Assembly (NCBI RefSeq): GCF_000242455.2
Contig: NC_019892.1
Span: forward strand, 4,402,001 to 4,466,000
Reading direction: 5' to 3'
From: Singulisphaera acidiphila DSM 18658
Lineage (GTDB): Bacteria; Planctomycetota; Planctomycetia; Isosphaerales; Isosphaeraceae
DNA length: 64,000 bases
Each line of letters opens with the position of its first letter. Position 1 is the stretch's first letter. A program made the translations under genes and the position numbers. The notes beneath the pieces were generated by a model, which was not told where the DNA came from, searched no databases, and saw only the letters and a program-made list of their open reading frames with translations. Shown here one piece after another: positions 53,529 through 62,369 of this stretch.

Positions 53529-55280
53529 CTAATCGATCTCACCCATCTGGACCCCAAGGTCTTCCACGGCCTCCAGCAGGCACGGGCCTTCCCCGGACGC
53601 CACAGCCAGTGCCGGAACACCGAGGCGCATGCAGGAGGGGTGGTCCGAACGCATTCGCATCCGGTCCATCCCAAGGACCTCGAGCTTGCGCTTCCCTTGG
53701 CTCTCGAATTCCTCGGTGAAGTACGTCAGGTTGTCGCACGAGGTGTGATCGATGATCGAGACCCCGTCTTCAATATGGAGATAGACGTTCTCCGCTTCCG
53801 AGGGGATATTCTCCAGCTCCTTGCTCAGTTGCAGGGTATTGAAACAGACCAGCGGTCGACCCAGGTAGAGGTGATAGCCCCCGTCGATCAACTCGCGATC
53901 AACCACCGGGTTACGAAACAGGTCAGCAATCCCTCCCAGCGTCCCGACTGCAACCCCAAGCGGCGTGGCGGCCCGGATTGGCAATCCCCCGGCTCGCAAC
54001 TCGAACACGATCGTCATCAGCATCTTGGCACTCGTGCCAATGATGATGCCCCACAGCAGGTCGGTCGCCAGGGTGGCGATCACGGTGGTGCCGAAGATCA
54101 GCAACTGCTCACTGCCGATCGCGGCCGTGTGCCGCCAGACGCTGGGCCGGCACAGCTTGTACCCGGTGAAGATCAGGATGGCGGCGAGCGTACTGAACGG
54201 AATCAGGTTGATCAGGCCCCGGCCCGCGAACAGGAAGATCAGCAGGAAGCAGGCATTATAGAAGTTGGCCCACTGGGTGCGGCCCCCCCCTTGAATACAG
54301 GCGGTGCTCTTGACCCCGCCGGGGATGATCGTCAGGCCGCCGGCCATGCTCGAACAGATGTTGCTCACCCCCATCGCGAACAAGGTCCGGTCAGGGTCGG
54401 ACTTGCGGCGAAACGGGTCGATTCGGTCAATCGCCGCGATGGTGGCCAGCGATTCGACGCCGTCAATCAACGTCAGGGTAACCACCGTCGTCACGACGGC
54501 CAGCCAGAGCGTCCGATCGGCGAGCAGTCCCTGAAAGTTCGGCAGTACGATACCGTGCTTGAAAGGATCGTCAGGGATATGAATCAAAAAACGGCTGTCG
54601 AGGTGGAGCAACCGGGCCAGGATAATGCCGATTACGACGACGAGCACTTGCGGTGGGACAACTTTCAGCCAGCGAGCCTTGAGCGCCCCGAGCAAGAAGA
54701 CCAGGGCCAGGCACACCATCCCCAGGAGAAAGACCTTCGGCTCGGTCTGCCTCAGTTGGGACGGCGTCTCGGCAAGCATGCTGAAGAATTCATGGAACTT
54801 GAACTCGTGGCCGATGAGATGCGGCAACTGCTTAGCGATGATCATCAGGCCGATCGAGGCAAGCATCCCTTCAACCACGACGGACGGGAAGAACGTACAG
54901 AACCGAGCCGCCTTCATCTTACTGAGAACAACCTGGACGGCACCCGTCAGACAGATGGCACCGAGCAGGAGCGGGTAACCGACCGCCAAGTTCCCCCGTC
55001 CCAGGACTGTCATCGCGACCAGCAAGGCGGGCGCCAGGCCGGCGGCCGGTCCGCTGACCGTCACGTACGAGCCCCCCAAGAAAGGGAGGATCAGGCCGGC
55101 GATGATCGCCGACAACAGGCCGGCGATCGGCGGCGCCCCGGACGCCACCGCGATGCCCAGCGAAAAAGGCAATGAGATCAGCGAGACCAGGAGCCCGGCG
55201 AGAAGGTCATGCCGCCAGTGTTTGAGCCCGGCAAGACCATTGCGCGGCTTCTCCAACGCGCCTGCGAGTTCGGTTTTCAT
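53529..55280 (-). CDS. SulP-family anion transporter
   Basis: A 583-aa SulP (SLC26-like) permease with about twelve hydrophobic helices from residue 25, including PFSLGIAVASGAPPIAGLLSAIIAG, GSYVTVSGPAAGLAPALLVAM and GGLTIIPGGVKSTACIQ. Substrates in the family are sulfate, bicarbonate or other anions. The C-terminal part (about 455-520, LVCFNTLQLSKELENIPSE, VSIIDHTSCDNLTYF) reads as a STAS-like domain. The specificity cannot be read from sequence. It is convergent with the dehydrogenase gene. Confidence 0.94.
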   Translation of the reverse strand: MKTELAGALEKPRNGLAGLKHWRHDLLAGLLVSLISLPFSLGIAVASGAPPIAGLLSAIIAGLILPFLGGSYVTVSGPAAGLAPALLVAMTVLGRGNLAVGYPLLLGAICLTGAVQVVLSKMKAARFCTFFPSVVVEGMLASIGLMIIAKQLPHLIGHEFKFHEFFSMLAETPSQLRQTEPKVFLLGMVCLALVFLLGALKARWLKVVPPQVLVVVIGIILARLLHLDSRFLIHIPDDPFKHGIVLPNFQGLLADRTLWLAVVTTVVTLTLIDGVESLATIAAIDRIDPFRRKSDPDRTLFAMGVSNICSSMAGGLTIIPGGVKSTACIQGGGRTQWANFYNACFLLIFLFAGRGLINLIPFSTLAAILIFTGYKLCRPSVWRHTAAIGSEQLLIFGTTVIATLATDLLWGIIIGTSAKMLMTIVFELRAGGLPIRAATPLGVAVGTLGGIADLFRNPVVDRELIDGGYHLYLGRPLVCFNTLQLSKELENIPSEAENVYLHIEDGVSIIDHTSCDNLTYFTEEFESQGKRKLEVLGMDRMRMRSDHPSCMRLGVPALAVASGEGPCLLEAVEDLGVQMGEID

Positions 55281-56131
55281 AGACCTAGACTCTCCGAAAT
55301 CCCACGGGGGATCGTGCCGCGAATCAGGGTGGCGTAGCGCCAGAGGGGGAAGGAGGGCACGGGAAGGCCGCCACTCGGGATCCGGAACCGAAAGCCCAGC
55401 TCCCAGCAGCGCAAGGAGTGAGCCTGACGGCGAGTTGATCGGGAACGAGATCCGTTCCCAGCAAGATCCAGAGCGGCACCATCGGACGGCGTGGGGGGGA
55501 GGAGACGAGGCCGATGGAACGAACGGGTTACCAGGGAAAAAGGAGAAGCCGGCGGGGGGGGAGTGGGGGGCCGGCTCTCATGAGAAACACGGGGGGGCGC
55601 GGAGCGATCGGGATCGTCCGCGGACGTGCTGGAAATCCGGGGGCTGTTGAGTCAGCAACTGATGGCCGAAAACGCCGACCGTGATCGGAGAGAAGGAGCA
55701 GGACGCCAGCGCCTCCTTCTCACCCCTCTCTTCTTCTCCCTCGCCATCCTTCAACACCGCTTCCTGATCGACGGAAATCCCGTCACCAGTCCCAGGCGAA
55801 GGCAACCCCACGATCAACAGAAGATCCGGCGGACGCAAATCCGCAAGACCTTCGTCGAAGGGCGCTCGGCCAAGGATGAGCAAGCTAAGGAGAAGGAACG
55901 AAGGTGTTACCACGAGTCGTTTCGCGCCTTACAAAGTCGAGGCCGGAAAATGGCCGGCGAGTCAGATCGACCAACCGCCCAAAACGAGGGCCCGACATCA
56001 CCCCTAAGCAAGAGCTGCGCCAAGACTCGTCGCATTCTCACACTTTGACCGCAAAGCCATTCTTAATCAGTAGTTACACTGTCAGCCCAAGCCGGCATCA
56101 CGGCCCGTGCCACAGCCCAACTTCAGGGGGA
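55281..56131. other. Intergenic region without supported gene
   Basis: Roughly 850 bases upstream of the kinase promoter area. Several frames are open on both strands, but none shows a domain, signal peptide or convincing start. The part at about 55490-55620 has long G-runs. I find nothing definite in it. Confidence 0.4.
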
Positions 56132-56190
56132 ATCCGGCAATTTCTTGCAGGGGCGGCTGATTCTTGCCGGTACTTGCTGGTTCTTACCGG
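56132..56190 (+). promoter_or_regulatory. Cluster of TTCTTGCCGG-like repeats upstream of the kinase operon
   Basis: Four related ten-base units, TTCTTGCAGG, TTCTTGCCGG, TACTTGCTGG and TTCTTACCGG, occur within about 56140-56190; the second to fourth are about ten bases apart, one helical turn. The cluster also opens with CGGCAA. The complement core CGGCAA recurs twice downstream of the operon (59228-59262). They may be binding sites of the NtrC-like regulator; this is inference. Confidence 0.45.
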
Positions 56191-56216
56191 CGCGACCCTC
56201 GAAATGACGATGTGAG

Positions 56217-56230
56217 GGGAATGAATTCCC
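56217..56230. promoter_or_regulatory. Palindrome upstream of the histidine kinase gene
   Basis: GGGAAT and ATTCCC flank the bases GA, a 14-base palindrome about 200 bases before the kinase start. It could be an operator, but a chance match is possible. Confidence 0.3.
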
Positions 56231-56428
56231 TTGTATGATGGATCGTCCTCTTGAGATGCGGGCTTGGCGACAAACCAAAATTGCCCTCGTCACTGGCAGG
56301 GCGACGAAATCCTCCGGCCGAACCTCCCCCCGGGACGGCTCACGAGGAAAAGCACGAACGACCTCCGCATTTCGAACCCAACGGTTTCGAAATCCATCGC
56401 TAACGTACACGTTGAGGGGGATGGCTTG

Positions 56429-57835
56429 ATGGGCAGAGGAGGGGGGGAAGGCCTTGCGATACTCCGCATCAAGGCCTCCGAGGCTCACACCCGCATCTCG
56501 TTGACTCCGGCGATCGTCCTGCTCATGCTCGTGGTAGCCCTGGCGCTGAGCATCGCCGCCGTCCAACAGGTCTTCGTAGAGTATCGCCTGCTGGGGACCT
56601 GGGTCGGCGGGCTCCGTCCGGTCTCGGTGGCCGAGATCAAATCGTTACGGCAGGAGATTGGCACCCGGATCATCGTCCGGGCCATCGCCTCGGCCGTGCT
56701 CCTATTCTGCACGCTAACGACGCTCTGGCTGCAGCAACATCAGCTCGACGTCCGTCGGGCATTGCACCAGGTCAAGTTGCTGGCCCGTGACATCCTGGCC
56801 AGCATGGATCAGGGCGTCATCACGATCGATCTCCAGAACAACGTCACGAGCATCAATCCAGCGTCGACCCGGATCCTGGGGCTGGAGTTCGAATGCGTCG
56901 GCCGCCCCTTGGCGAGCCTCTCCTCAGGGGGCCCCCCTTTGATCGCGCTAGCCGCCCAGGTCGCGGCGCGCCACACGGCGGTCTGGGACCATGATTTTGA
57001 TGTGGAACGAGAGGGCCGCCTCCGGCGAATTCGGGCCCATGTTCACGTGCTCAAGGATTCCGCGGGGGACGCACTTGGCTGCGTCATCCTCCTGCGCGAC
57101 GTAAGCGATCGGATCTTGATGGAGGATCGCGTCCGCCGGATGGAGCGGTTCGTCAGTCTGGGGACGCTGGCCTCGGGCCTCCATCACGAGATCAAGAATC
57201 CGCTGACCGCCCTGAGCATCCACGTCCAGTTGCTGGAGAAGCGTCTGCGCGATCCAACCCTCAAGAAACCGGTGGACGAGCTGATCGACGTCCTCAAATC
57301 CGAAGTGCACAGGCTCAACGGAGTCCTCGAGAGCTTCCACGACTTCGCCAGCCTCCAGCATCTGATCGTCCAGCCGACCGATGCCCATGAACTCCTCGAA
57401 GAGACCCTCCGTCTGATCGGCCCGCAGGCCGCCCAGCAGAATGTCGACGTGACGTTGGATCGCAAACCGGCGAAACTCCCCCGAACCATGATGGACGCCG
57501 ACAAGTTCAAGCAGGCGATCCTCAACTTGGTCATCAATTCCCTGGAGGCAATGCCCGAGGGAGGAAGCCTGAACCTGCACGCCTCGGCCCCGGATGGCGA
57601 GTTACTGATCAGGATCGCCGACACCGGCCCAGGGATCCCGCCGGAGATTCAGCAAGAGTTGTTCAAGCCCTACGTCTCGACCAAGACCCGAGGGACCGGC
57701 ATGGGGCTGGCCCTCACGGAAAAGGTGGTCAGTCAGCACGGGGGCCGAATCATTTTCCAGACGGGCCCTCAAGGAACGACATTCAGCCTCTTCATCCCCC
57801 GGGAGCCGATCGCCGGGGCCAACGGTGCATCATGA
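56429..57835 (+). CDS. Membrane sensor histidine kinase (NtrB-like)
   Basis: A 468-aa kinase. Two membrane helices (about 26-46 and 81-100) bracket a short outside loop. A PAS domain (about 115-235, LLARDILASMDQGVITIDLQ) precedes the HisKA domain with the phosphorylated His253 (GLHHEIKNPLTALS), then the ATPase domain with NLVINSLEAMPEG, DTGPGIPPEIQ and GTGMGLALTEK. It should phosphorylate the NtrC-like regulator, whose gene overlaps its end by four bases. GAGGGGG lies eight bases before the ATG at 56429. Confidence 0.95.
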   Translation: MGRGGGEGLAILRIKASEAHTRISLTPAIVLLMLVVALALSIAAVQQVFVEYRLLGTWVGGLRPVSVAEIKSLRQEIGTRIIVRAIASAVLLFCTLTTLWLQQHQLDVRRALHQVKLLARDILASMDQGVITIDLQNNVTSINPASTRILGLEFECVGRPLASLSSGGPPLIALAAQVAARHTAVWDHDFDVEREGRLRRIRAHVHVLKDSAGDALGCVILLRDVSDRILMEDRVRRMERFVSLGTLASGLHHEIKNPLTALSIHVQLLEKRLRDPTLKKPVDELIDVLKSEVHRLNGVLESFHDFASLQHLIVQPTDAHELLEETLRLIGPQAAQQNVDVTLDRKPAKLPRTMMDADKFKQAILNLVINSLEAMPEGGSLNLHASAPDGELLIRIADTGPGIPPEIQQELFKPYVSTKTRGTGMGLALTEKVVSQHGGRIIFQTGPQGTTFSLFIPREPIAGANGAS

Positions 57836-59187
57836 ACGATAGGCCCTTTCGCATCCTGGTCGTGGACGATGAACCCAACATCCGCTCGGGACTCGCCCTC
57901 GCGCTGGAGGAGGAGACGTCGTATAACGTCTCCACGGCCGCAGACGCATCCGAAGCCTGGTCCCACTTCCAGCACACCCCCTCTCAGCTCGTCATCACCG
58001 ACCTGAAGATGCCGGGGCCGCTCGGCGGCCTGGACCTGGTGAGGTTAATCAAGCACGAGTGGCCTGAGACCCTGATCCTGGTGGTCACCGCCCATGGCAC
58101 GGTCGAGACGGCCGTCGAGGCGATGCGACTGGGAGCGCACGACTACCTCACCAAGCCCGTCGACCTGGAGATCCTCGGGCACCTGGTCCACAACACCTTC
58201 GAGCACCATCGCCTGCGAAAGGAAAACCACCTGCTCCGCGAGCGGCTGGCGGCGGCCGGCGAATTCCCGGAGATGATCGGCCAGAGCGCCGCGATCCACG
58301 ACGTCTTCTCGTGCATCCGCCAGGTGGCCGATACGGACCTCACGGTGCTGATCCAAGGGGAGAGCGGCACGGGCAAGGAGGTGATCGCGCGGGCGATCCA
58401 CAACCTGAGCCGGCGCCGCGACGGGCCGCTGATCACCGCCAACGTCGGAGCGCTGCCGGAGACCCTCATCGAAAGCGAGCTGTTCGGCTACGAGAAGGGG
58501 GCCTTCAGCGGAGCGATCCGCCAGAAGCCCGGCTGGTTCGAGATGGCCGATCACGGCACCTTGTTCCTCGACGAAGTCGGCGAGATGGCCCCCAAAACTC
58601 AGGTCGACCTGCTCCGCGTCCTCGAGCAGCAGGAGGTGCGCCGAGTCGGCGGCGAGTCGATGATCCCCCTCGATGTGCGGATGGTAGCCGCCACCCACCG
58701 AGACTTCGACGAGTTGGTCGCCGAGGGTGCCCTGCGCAAGGACCTCTTCTATCGGCTCAACGTCGTGCCACTGCGAGTCCCCCCCTTGCGCGAGCGGCGT
58801 GACGACATCCCGTTGCTCGTCGAGCACTTCCTGCAACGGGCCTGCATCCGGCATCGCCGCGAGCCCAAGCTGGTCTCCGGCGCCGCGATGCGCGTCATGT
58901 GCGACGGCTCATGGCCGGGCAACGTCCGCCAACTCCGCAATTGCATCGAACGACTGGTCGTGATCGTGGAAGGCCCCGTGATCCATGCCAGCGACCTACC
59001 GAAGGAAATCCAGGCACCACCGCGGCCAGGCACCCTGAACCTCGATGCAGCAGTCCAGGAGACGGAGAAAGGCGTCATCCTCGCGGCCCTCGCTCAGTGC
59101 AACAACCACCGCGAGCGCACCGCCCAACTCCTGGGAATCAGCGTCCGCACCCTGCGCTACAAGATGAACCGCTATTCCCTCCAGTAA
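57832..59187 (+). CDS. NtrC-family sigma54-dependent response regulator
   Basis: A 451-aa regulator. The receiver (1-120) has the phosphorylatable Asp57 (VITDLKMPGP). The AAA+ domain has Walker A GESGTGKE (176-183), the sigma54 contact loop GAFSGA (223-228, a Ser variant of GAFTGA), and DEVGEMAPKTQVDLLRVLEQ. The C-terminal Fis-type helix-turn-helix is in NNHRERTAQLLGISVRTLRY. It should activate sigma54 RNA polymerase at enhancer-type sites when phosphorylated by the upstream kinase. Its start overlaps the kinase stop (ATGA). Confidence 0.97.
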   Translation: MNDRPFRILVVDDEPNIRSGLALALEEETSYNVSTAADASEAWSHFQHTPSQLVITDLKMPGPLGGLDLVRLIKHEWPETLILVVTAHGTVETAVEAMRLGAHDYLTKPVDLEILGHLVHNTFEHHRLRKENHLLRERLAAAGEFPEMIGQSAAIHDVFSCIRQVADTDLTVLIQGESGTGKEVIARAIHNLSRRRDGPLITANVGALPETLIESELFGYEKGAFSGAIRQKPGWFEMADHGTLFLDEVGEMAPKTQVDLLRVLEQQEVRRVGGESMIPLDVRMVAATHRDFDELVAEGALRKDLFYRLNVVPLRVPPLRERRDDIPLLVEHFLQRACIRHRREPKLVSGAAMRVMCDGSWPGNVRQLRNCIERLVVIVEGPVIHASDLPKEIQAPPRPGTLNLDAAVQETEKGVILAALAQCNNHRERTAQLLGISVRTLRYKMNRYSLQ

Positions 59188-59227
59188 CCCAATCCGAGCC
59201 GATGCCGTCGGCTCGGCTCAGCTCGAG

Positions 59228-59262
59228 CGGCAAAAACCCGCCACGGCCGGCAAAAACCTGCC
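59228..59262. promoter_or_regulatory. Two CGGCAAAAACCnGCC direct repeats
   Basis: CGGCAAAAACCCGCC (59228-59242) and CGGCAAAAACCTGCC (59248-59262) are 20 bases apart, two helical turns. Each copy is a partial dyad (GGCA...TGCC). Possible enhancer sites for the NtrC-like regulator. Confidence 0.5.
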
Positions 59263-59372
59263 GACATATCTAGCCTCAAATCTACCGTGGGCCGCGAGAC
59301 CGCACCCATGGGTCTTCTTTATCTCTCACAGCCATCACGTGTTAAGACCCATTCCCCGCGTCCATCGCCGTC

Positions 59373-59388
59373 CGGTACGCGCAATGCA
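59373..59388 (+). promoter_or_regulatory. Possible sigma54 (-24/-12) promoter
   Basis: CGGTACG-CGCAATGCA fits the sigma54 pattern: GG (59374-59375) and GC (59386-59387) separated by exactly ten bases. The flanking matches are partial (CGGTACG against TGGCACG, ATGCA against TTGCA). It lies about 110-145 bases downstream of the paired CGGCAA sites, a usual enhancer distance. Confidence 0.35.
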
Positions 59389-59710
59389 CTATTGCCAGAG
59401 TGGAAACCTCCGACCGATCACGACAGGTCCACTCTATTGAGATGACGGGCACGACGGCACGAGCCTTCCCTTCGCCTCTTGGCTGGGGAGGCCGGTCCAT
59501 CTCATCCGGAGTCGTCCGCGCGGGGCTGAAGTGCGATCCGCCCACCGGACTCAAGAGACCGGCTCGTCGGCCATTGGCCCTGGATCAGGTCCCCAAGAAT
59601 GGGAACCGACCTTGTCGCCAAGGGGTCCGGACGCGAGTCCAGCGTCGGCCGGAGGATGCCCCACCCTTCACTCAACGCAACGAAACAATGCTAACGCGAG
59701 GATCCCAATC

Positions 59711-59932
59711 ATGACGCCTTTGGCCGTTCGCCTGTCCGAACTCGCGACTGCAACCCCGAGACAGGCCGTGAAACGGGTGACGCCAAACCCAGCCAGCACC
59801 CACCAGGCGATGATGGACCGCCTCAGTCTCTCGTGCGAGACCCCGCACGTCGACAACCCCAGGGAAGACCTCGATCACCTCAGCCTGACGAGCGACGAGC
59901 CCCAAGCTGAATCCGAAGATCGTTGGATGTGA
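59711..59932 (+). CDS. Possible small protein downstream of the putative sigma54 promoter
   Basis: A 73-aa protein starting MTPLAVRLSELATATPRQAV. GAGG lies about nine bases upstream. The C-terminal half contains two similar units, DRLSLSCETPH and DHLSLTSDEPQ. No family or signal peptide is recognised. The longer upstream frame is not supported. It is the only candidate target between the putative sigma54 promoter and the IS element. Confidence 0.4.
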   Translation: MTPLAVRLSELATATPRQAVKRVTPNPASTHQAMMDRLSLSCETPHVDNPREDLDHLSLTSDEPQAESEDRWM

Positions 59933-59988
59933 CTCAATCGGCTGGAAACGATCAACGAACGAGCAAAAACAAAGCATTGAGCCAGGCC

Positions 59989-61159
59989 TAAATAGAAACT
60001 TTCAAATGGGAAAGTAGATCAGGCGGCCCTGGCTTTTGGGTAAGCCGAACCCTCGATCTGGAAAGGGTTTGCCTGTCCCAGCCAGGTGAAGACTCGATCC
60101 AATAATTCCTCCAGATCCTTGCACCGATGATTCCGGGTGATGTTCTCGTGCAAATGCCACCATACCCGCTCGATCGGGTTCAGGTCCGGGGAGTATGCGG
60201 GGAGCAGATGGACTTCGATTCGACCCTCGTGCTTCCAGAGGTACTGGATCACCTCCAGGCTGGTGTGGCTCCCCGCGTTGTCGCAGATCACGTGGATCTT
60301 GCGGTAGCGTCGCAGCCTGCGGCGCAGGTCGTCGAGGTGCTTGATGAACAACGCTCCGTCGCGCCCTTGCTTGGGGGCCGCCTCGGTGACGAACACCTGG
60401 CCGGTCCGCCAGTGGATTGAGCCGGAGATGTGCCGCTTCTTGTTCGTCCCGGGGGTCTCGACCTTCGCTTGTCGGCCTTTGAACATCCACATCCGGCCGA
60501 TCTTTGGGTTGGTGTGAACCTCGACTTCGTCCTGCCAGACGGCCGTCTCGTCCTCGGGCAGCTCTTCCAGGAGCTTCCGCAGTTCAGCCAGCTTGACCTG
60601 CCTCTCGTCTTCGTCCGGCTTCAGGGTCGGCCGGGGTCGCCGGTACACCAGGTGGCCGCGATGGAGCCAGCGACGGACGGTCTCCCGGCTGACGCGAACG
60701 CCTTCTCTTTCTCGCAAGAGCAGGGCCAACAACACACACGACCAGCGACTGCGGAGGAAACCGAAGTCGCTGGGGGTCGTGGTGGTCACCCAGTTCACGA
60801 GGATGGCGACCCAGCCGAAGCCCAGCCGAAAGGGCCGGCCCCGTTTCCTCCCAGTCAACCCTTCGAGGCCCTCGGCCTGGAACCGCTTCAGCCAGCGGTC
60901 GACAGTGCGTGAGCTGCAGAAGAGCATGGACTCGATGTTGTCCCAGGGATGGCCGTCAGCCAACAGGAGGATAATGTGGGCGCGAAAGCGGAGTTCGGGA
61001 TCAGAATCCTTGCGGTAGATCGCCAAGAGTTCGTCGCGTTGAGTCGTCGAAAGGGAGAGCATGGGCGTCGTTAATGTTCGTCCGTGTTGAGTCGTCGGTG
61101 CAGTCCTCTGCATGAATTATAGGGGCAGGGCTACTTTCCCTTTGGCAGGGAACTATTTA
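59989..61159 (-). mobile_element. IS630-family insertion sequence
   Basis: A complete element of about 1.17 kb. The ends (59989-60017 and 61131-61159) are 29-base imperfect inverted repeats (20 or 21 matches), both starting TAAATAG outside and ending GGGAAAGTAG inside. It contains a single transposase gene. The terminal TA pairs fit the TA target typical of the IS630/Tc1 group. It lies 34 bases from the 3' end of the response regulator gene. Confidence 0.88.
60019..61062 (-). CDS. IS630-family transposase
   Basis: A 347-aa transposase. The N-terminal helix-turn-helix region (LLADGHPWDNIESMLFCSSRTVDRWLKRFQ) is followed by a second HTH-like part and a DDE core: WQDEVEVHTNPKIGRMWM, VICDNAGSHTSLEVIQYL and PAYSPDLNPIERVWWHLHEN. 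The motif order matches IS630/Tc1-mariner transposases. The ATG at 61062 (MLSLSTTQRDELLAIY) is the probable start; an upstream start at 61113 adds 17 residues. The gene appears intact. Confidence 0.95.
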   Translation of the reverse strand: MLSLSTTQRDELLAIYRKDSDPELRFRAHIILLLADGHPWDNIESMLFCSSRTVDRWLKRFQAEGLEGLTGRKRGRPFRLGFGWVAILVNWVTTTTPSDFGFLRSRWSCVLLALLLREREGVRVSRETVRRWLHRGHLVYRRPRPTLKPDEDERQVKLAELRKLLEELPEDETAVWQDEVEVHTNPKIGRMWMFKGRQAKVETPGTNKKRHISGSIHWRTGQVFVTEAAPKQGRDGALFIKHLDDLRRRLRRYRKIHVICDNAGSHTSLEVIQYLWKHEGRIEVHLLPAYSPDLNPIERVWWHLHENITRNHRCKDLEELLDRVFTWLGQANPFQIEGSAYPKARAA

Positions 61160-61193
61160 GAAATCAACAACAACCTTCACCAGAGGTGGCGAG

Positions 61194-62339
61194 TTACGAA
61201 GTCCTCTTGAGAACGACCAGAGTCAGGTCATCTTTTTGCGGCGTGAGGCCGCGAAAATCGAAGACGTCGCGGATCACGCATTCGAGAATCGCGCCTGCAT
61301 CCTGGTGGGCATGGCGGAGCAGGCTTTGCTTGAACCGCTCGCGGCCGAATTGTTCCCCCTCCGCGTTCCATGCCTCCGTGATCCCGTCGGTACAGAGGGC
61401 CAGGACCTGCCCTGGATCACGAAACAGGGCATGGTGCTCGCGAAACGAAATGTCCGGGTCGATGCCGAGGACCGGGCCGTCCCCCTCCAGGTCGGTAAAC
61501 GTTCCCGACCCTGGGTCCACGAGCAAGGCGGGCTCATGGCCAGCGCTCACCCAAGTCACCGCGTCACCCCGAACCTCGATCAAGTAGAAGGTCATGAACC
61601 GCTCGACGTCGCCCAGGTCGGCAACGAGATGCCGGTTCATATCCGTCACGACTTCGCCGAGACCACCGGCCCGTGACGCCCTCATCCGCAGACTGGCGCG
61701 GGCCGCCGTCATGAGCAGGGCGGCGGCAGGTCCATGGCCCATTACATCCCCCACGGCAACCCCGAAGCCGCGCCCGGCGAAGTCGTCGCCCACCAAGAAG
61801 TCGAGGTAGTCACCCCCTACGGCATCGCAGGGGGTCATCCGCCCCGCTACCTCGAGGCCGGGGAGGGCGGGGAGGGCCTTGGGGAGCAGGCTGCGCTGCA
61901 CGTCGGCGGCCACGGCCAAGGATTCGCTCAAGGCCTTATTCTGGGCCGCCAAGGTCTTGCGGGCCAGAGCGAGTTCGATATGCGCAGCAACCCGCGACTG
62001 CACAATGGGTGGCCGAACGGGCTTCGTGATGTAATCGACCGCTCCCAGCGAGAACCCCTTGGTCTCATCGTCCACCTCGGTCATCGCCGTGACGAAAATG
62101 ACCGGCACGTCCTGCGTCCGCAGGTCCGCCTTGAGACGGCGGCAGACTTCGTAGCCGTCCATCTCGGGCATCATGACGTCGAGGAGCACGAGGTCCGGCC
62201 GGTTCCCTGAAAAGGCAATTTCGAGGGCATCCGGACCGCTGGTGGCTACGCTCAACAAGTAGTCACGGCGGAGCAGGTCCGCGAGGATCTTGATGTTGGC
62301 CGGCGTATCGTCGACGACCAGAATTCTTGGCTTGCTCAT
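61194..62339 (-). CDS. Response regulator with RsbU/SpoIIE-type PP2C phosphatase
   Basis: A 381-aa protein. The receiver (1-120) has the phosphorylatable Asp54 (LVLLDVMMPEMDG), the acidic pair (LVVDDTP) and the Lys in YITKPVRP. A linker coiled coil (ALARKTLAAQNKALSESLAVAAD) leads to a SpoIIE-like PP2C with VGGDYLDFL, VGDVMGHGPAAALLM, VSAGHEPALLV, LCTDGITEAW and KDDLTLVVL. It probably dephosphorylates an anti-anti-sigma factor when phosphorylated. It is 30 bases downstream of the hybrid histidine kinase gene, a likely partner. Confidence 0.95.
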   Translation of the reverse strand: MSKPRILVVDDTPANIKILADLLRRDYLLSVATSGPDALEIAFSGNRPDLVLLDVMMPEMDGYEVCRRLKADLRTQDVPVIFVTAMTEVDDETKGFSLGAVDYITKPVRPPIVQSRVAAHIELALARKTLAAQNKALSESLAVAADVQRSLLPKALPALPGLEVAGRMTPCDAVGGDYLDFLVGDDFAGRGFGVAVGDVMGHGPAAALLMTAARASLRMRASRAGGLGEVVTDMNRHLVADLGDVERFMTFYLIEVRGDAVTWVSAGHEPALLVDPGSGTFTDLEGDGPVLGIDPDISFREHHALFRDPGQVLALCTDGITEAWNAEGEQFGRERFKQSLLRHAHQDAGAILECVIRDVFDFRGLTPQKDDLTLVVLKRTS

Positions 62340-62369
62340 GTGCCGTACCGGCTGACCTTGAGGAATCGT

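Noticed and set aside
53499-55175. A 558-residue plus-strand frame antisense to the SulP gene
   Set aside because: The SulP reading has twelve hydrophobic helices and family motifs; the antisense frame is Gln/Asp/Arg-rich without any domain.
55578-55913. A 111-residue minus-strand frame with a hydrophobic start
   Set aside because: No family, no clear ribosome binding site and Glu/Gly-rich low-complexity sequence; probably chance.
56132-56147. A sigma54-like promoter at the repeat cluster upstream of the kinase
   Set aside because: GG and GC are nine bases apart instead of ten, so the spacing is off by one; I kept only the downstream candidate.
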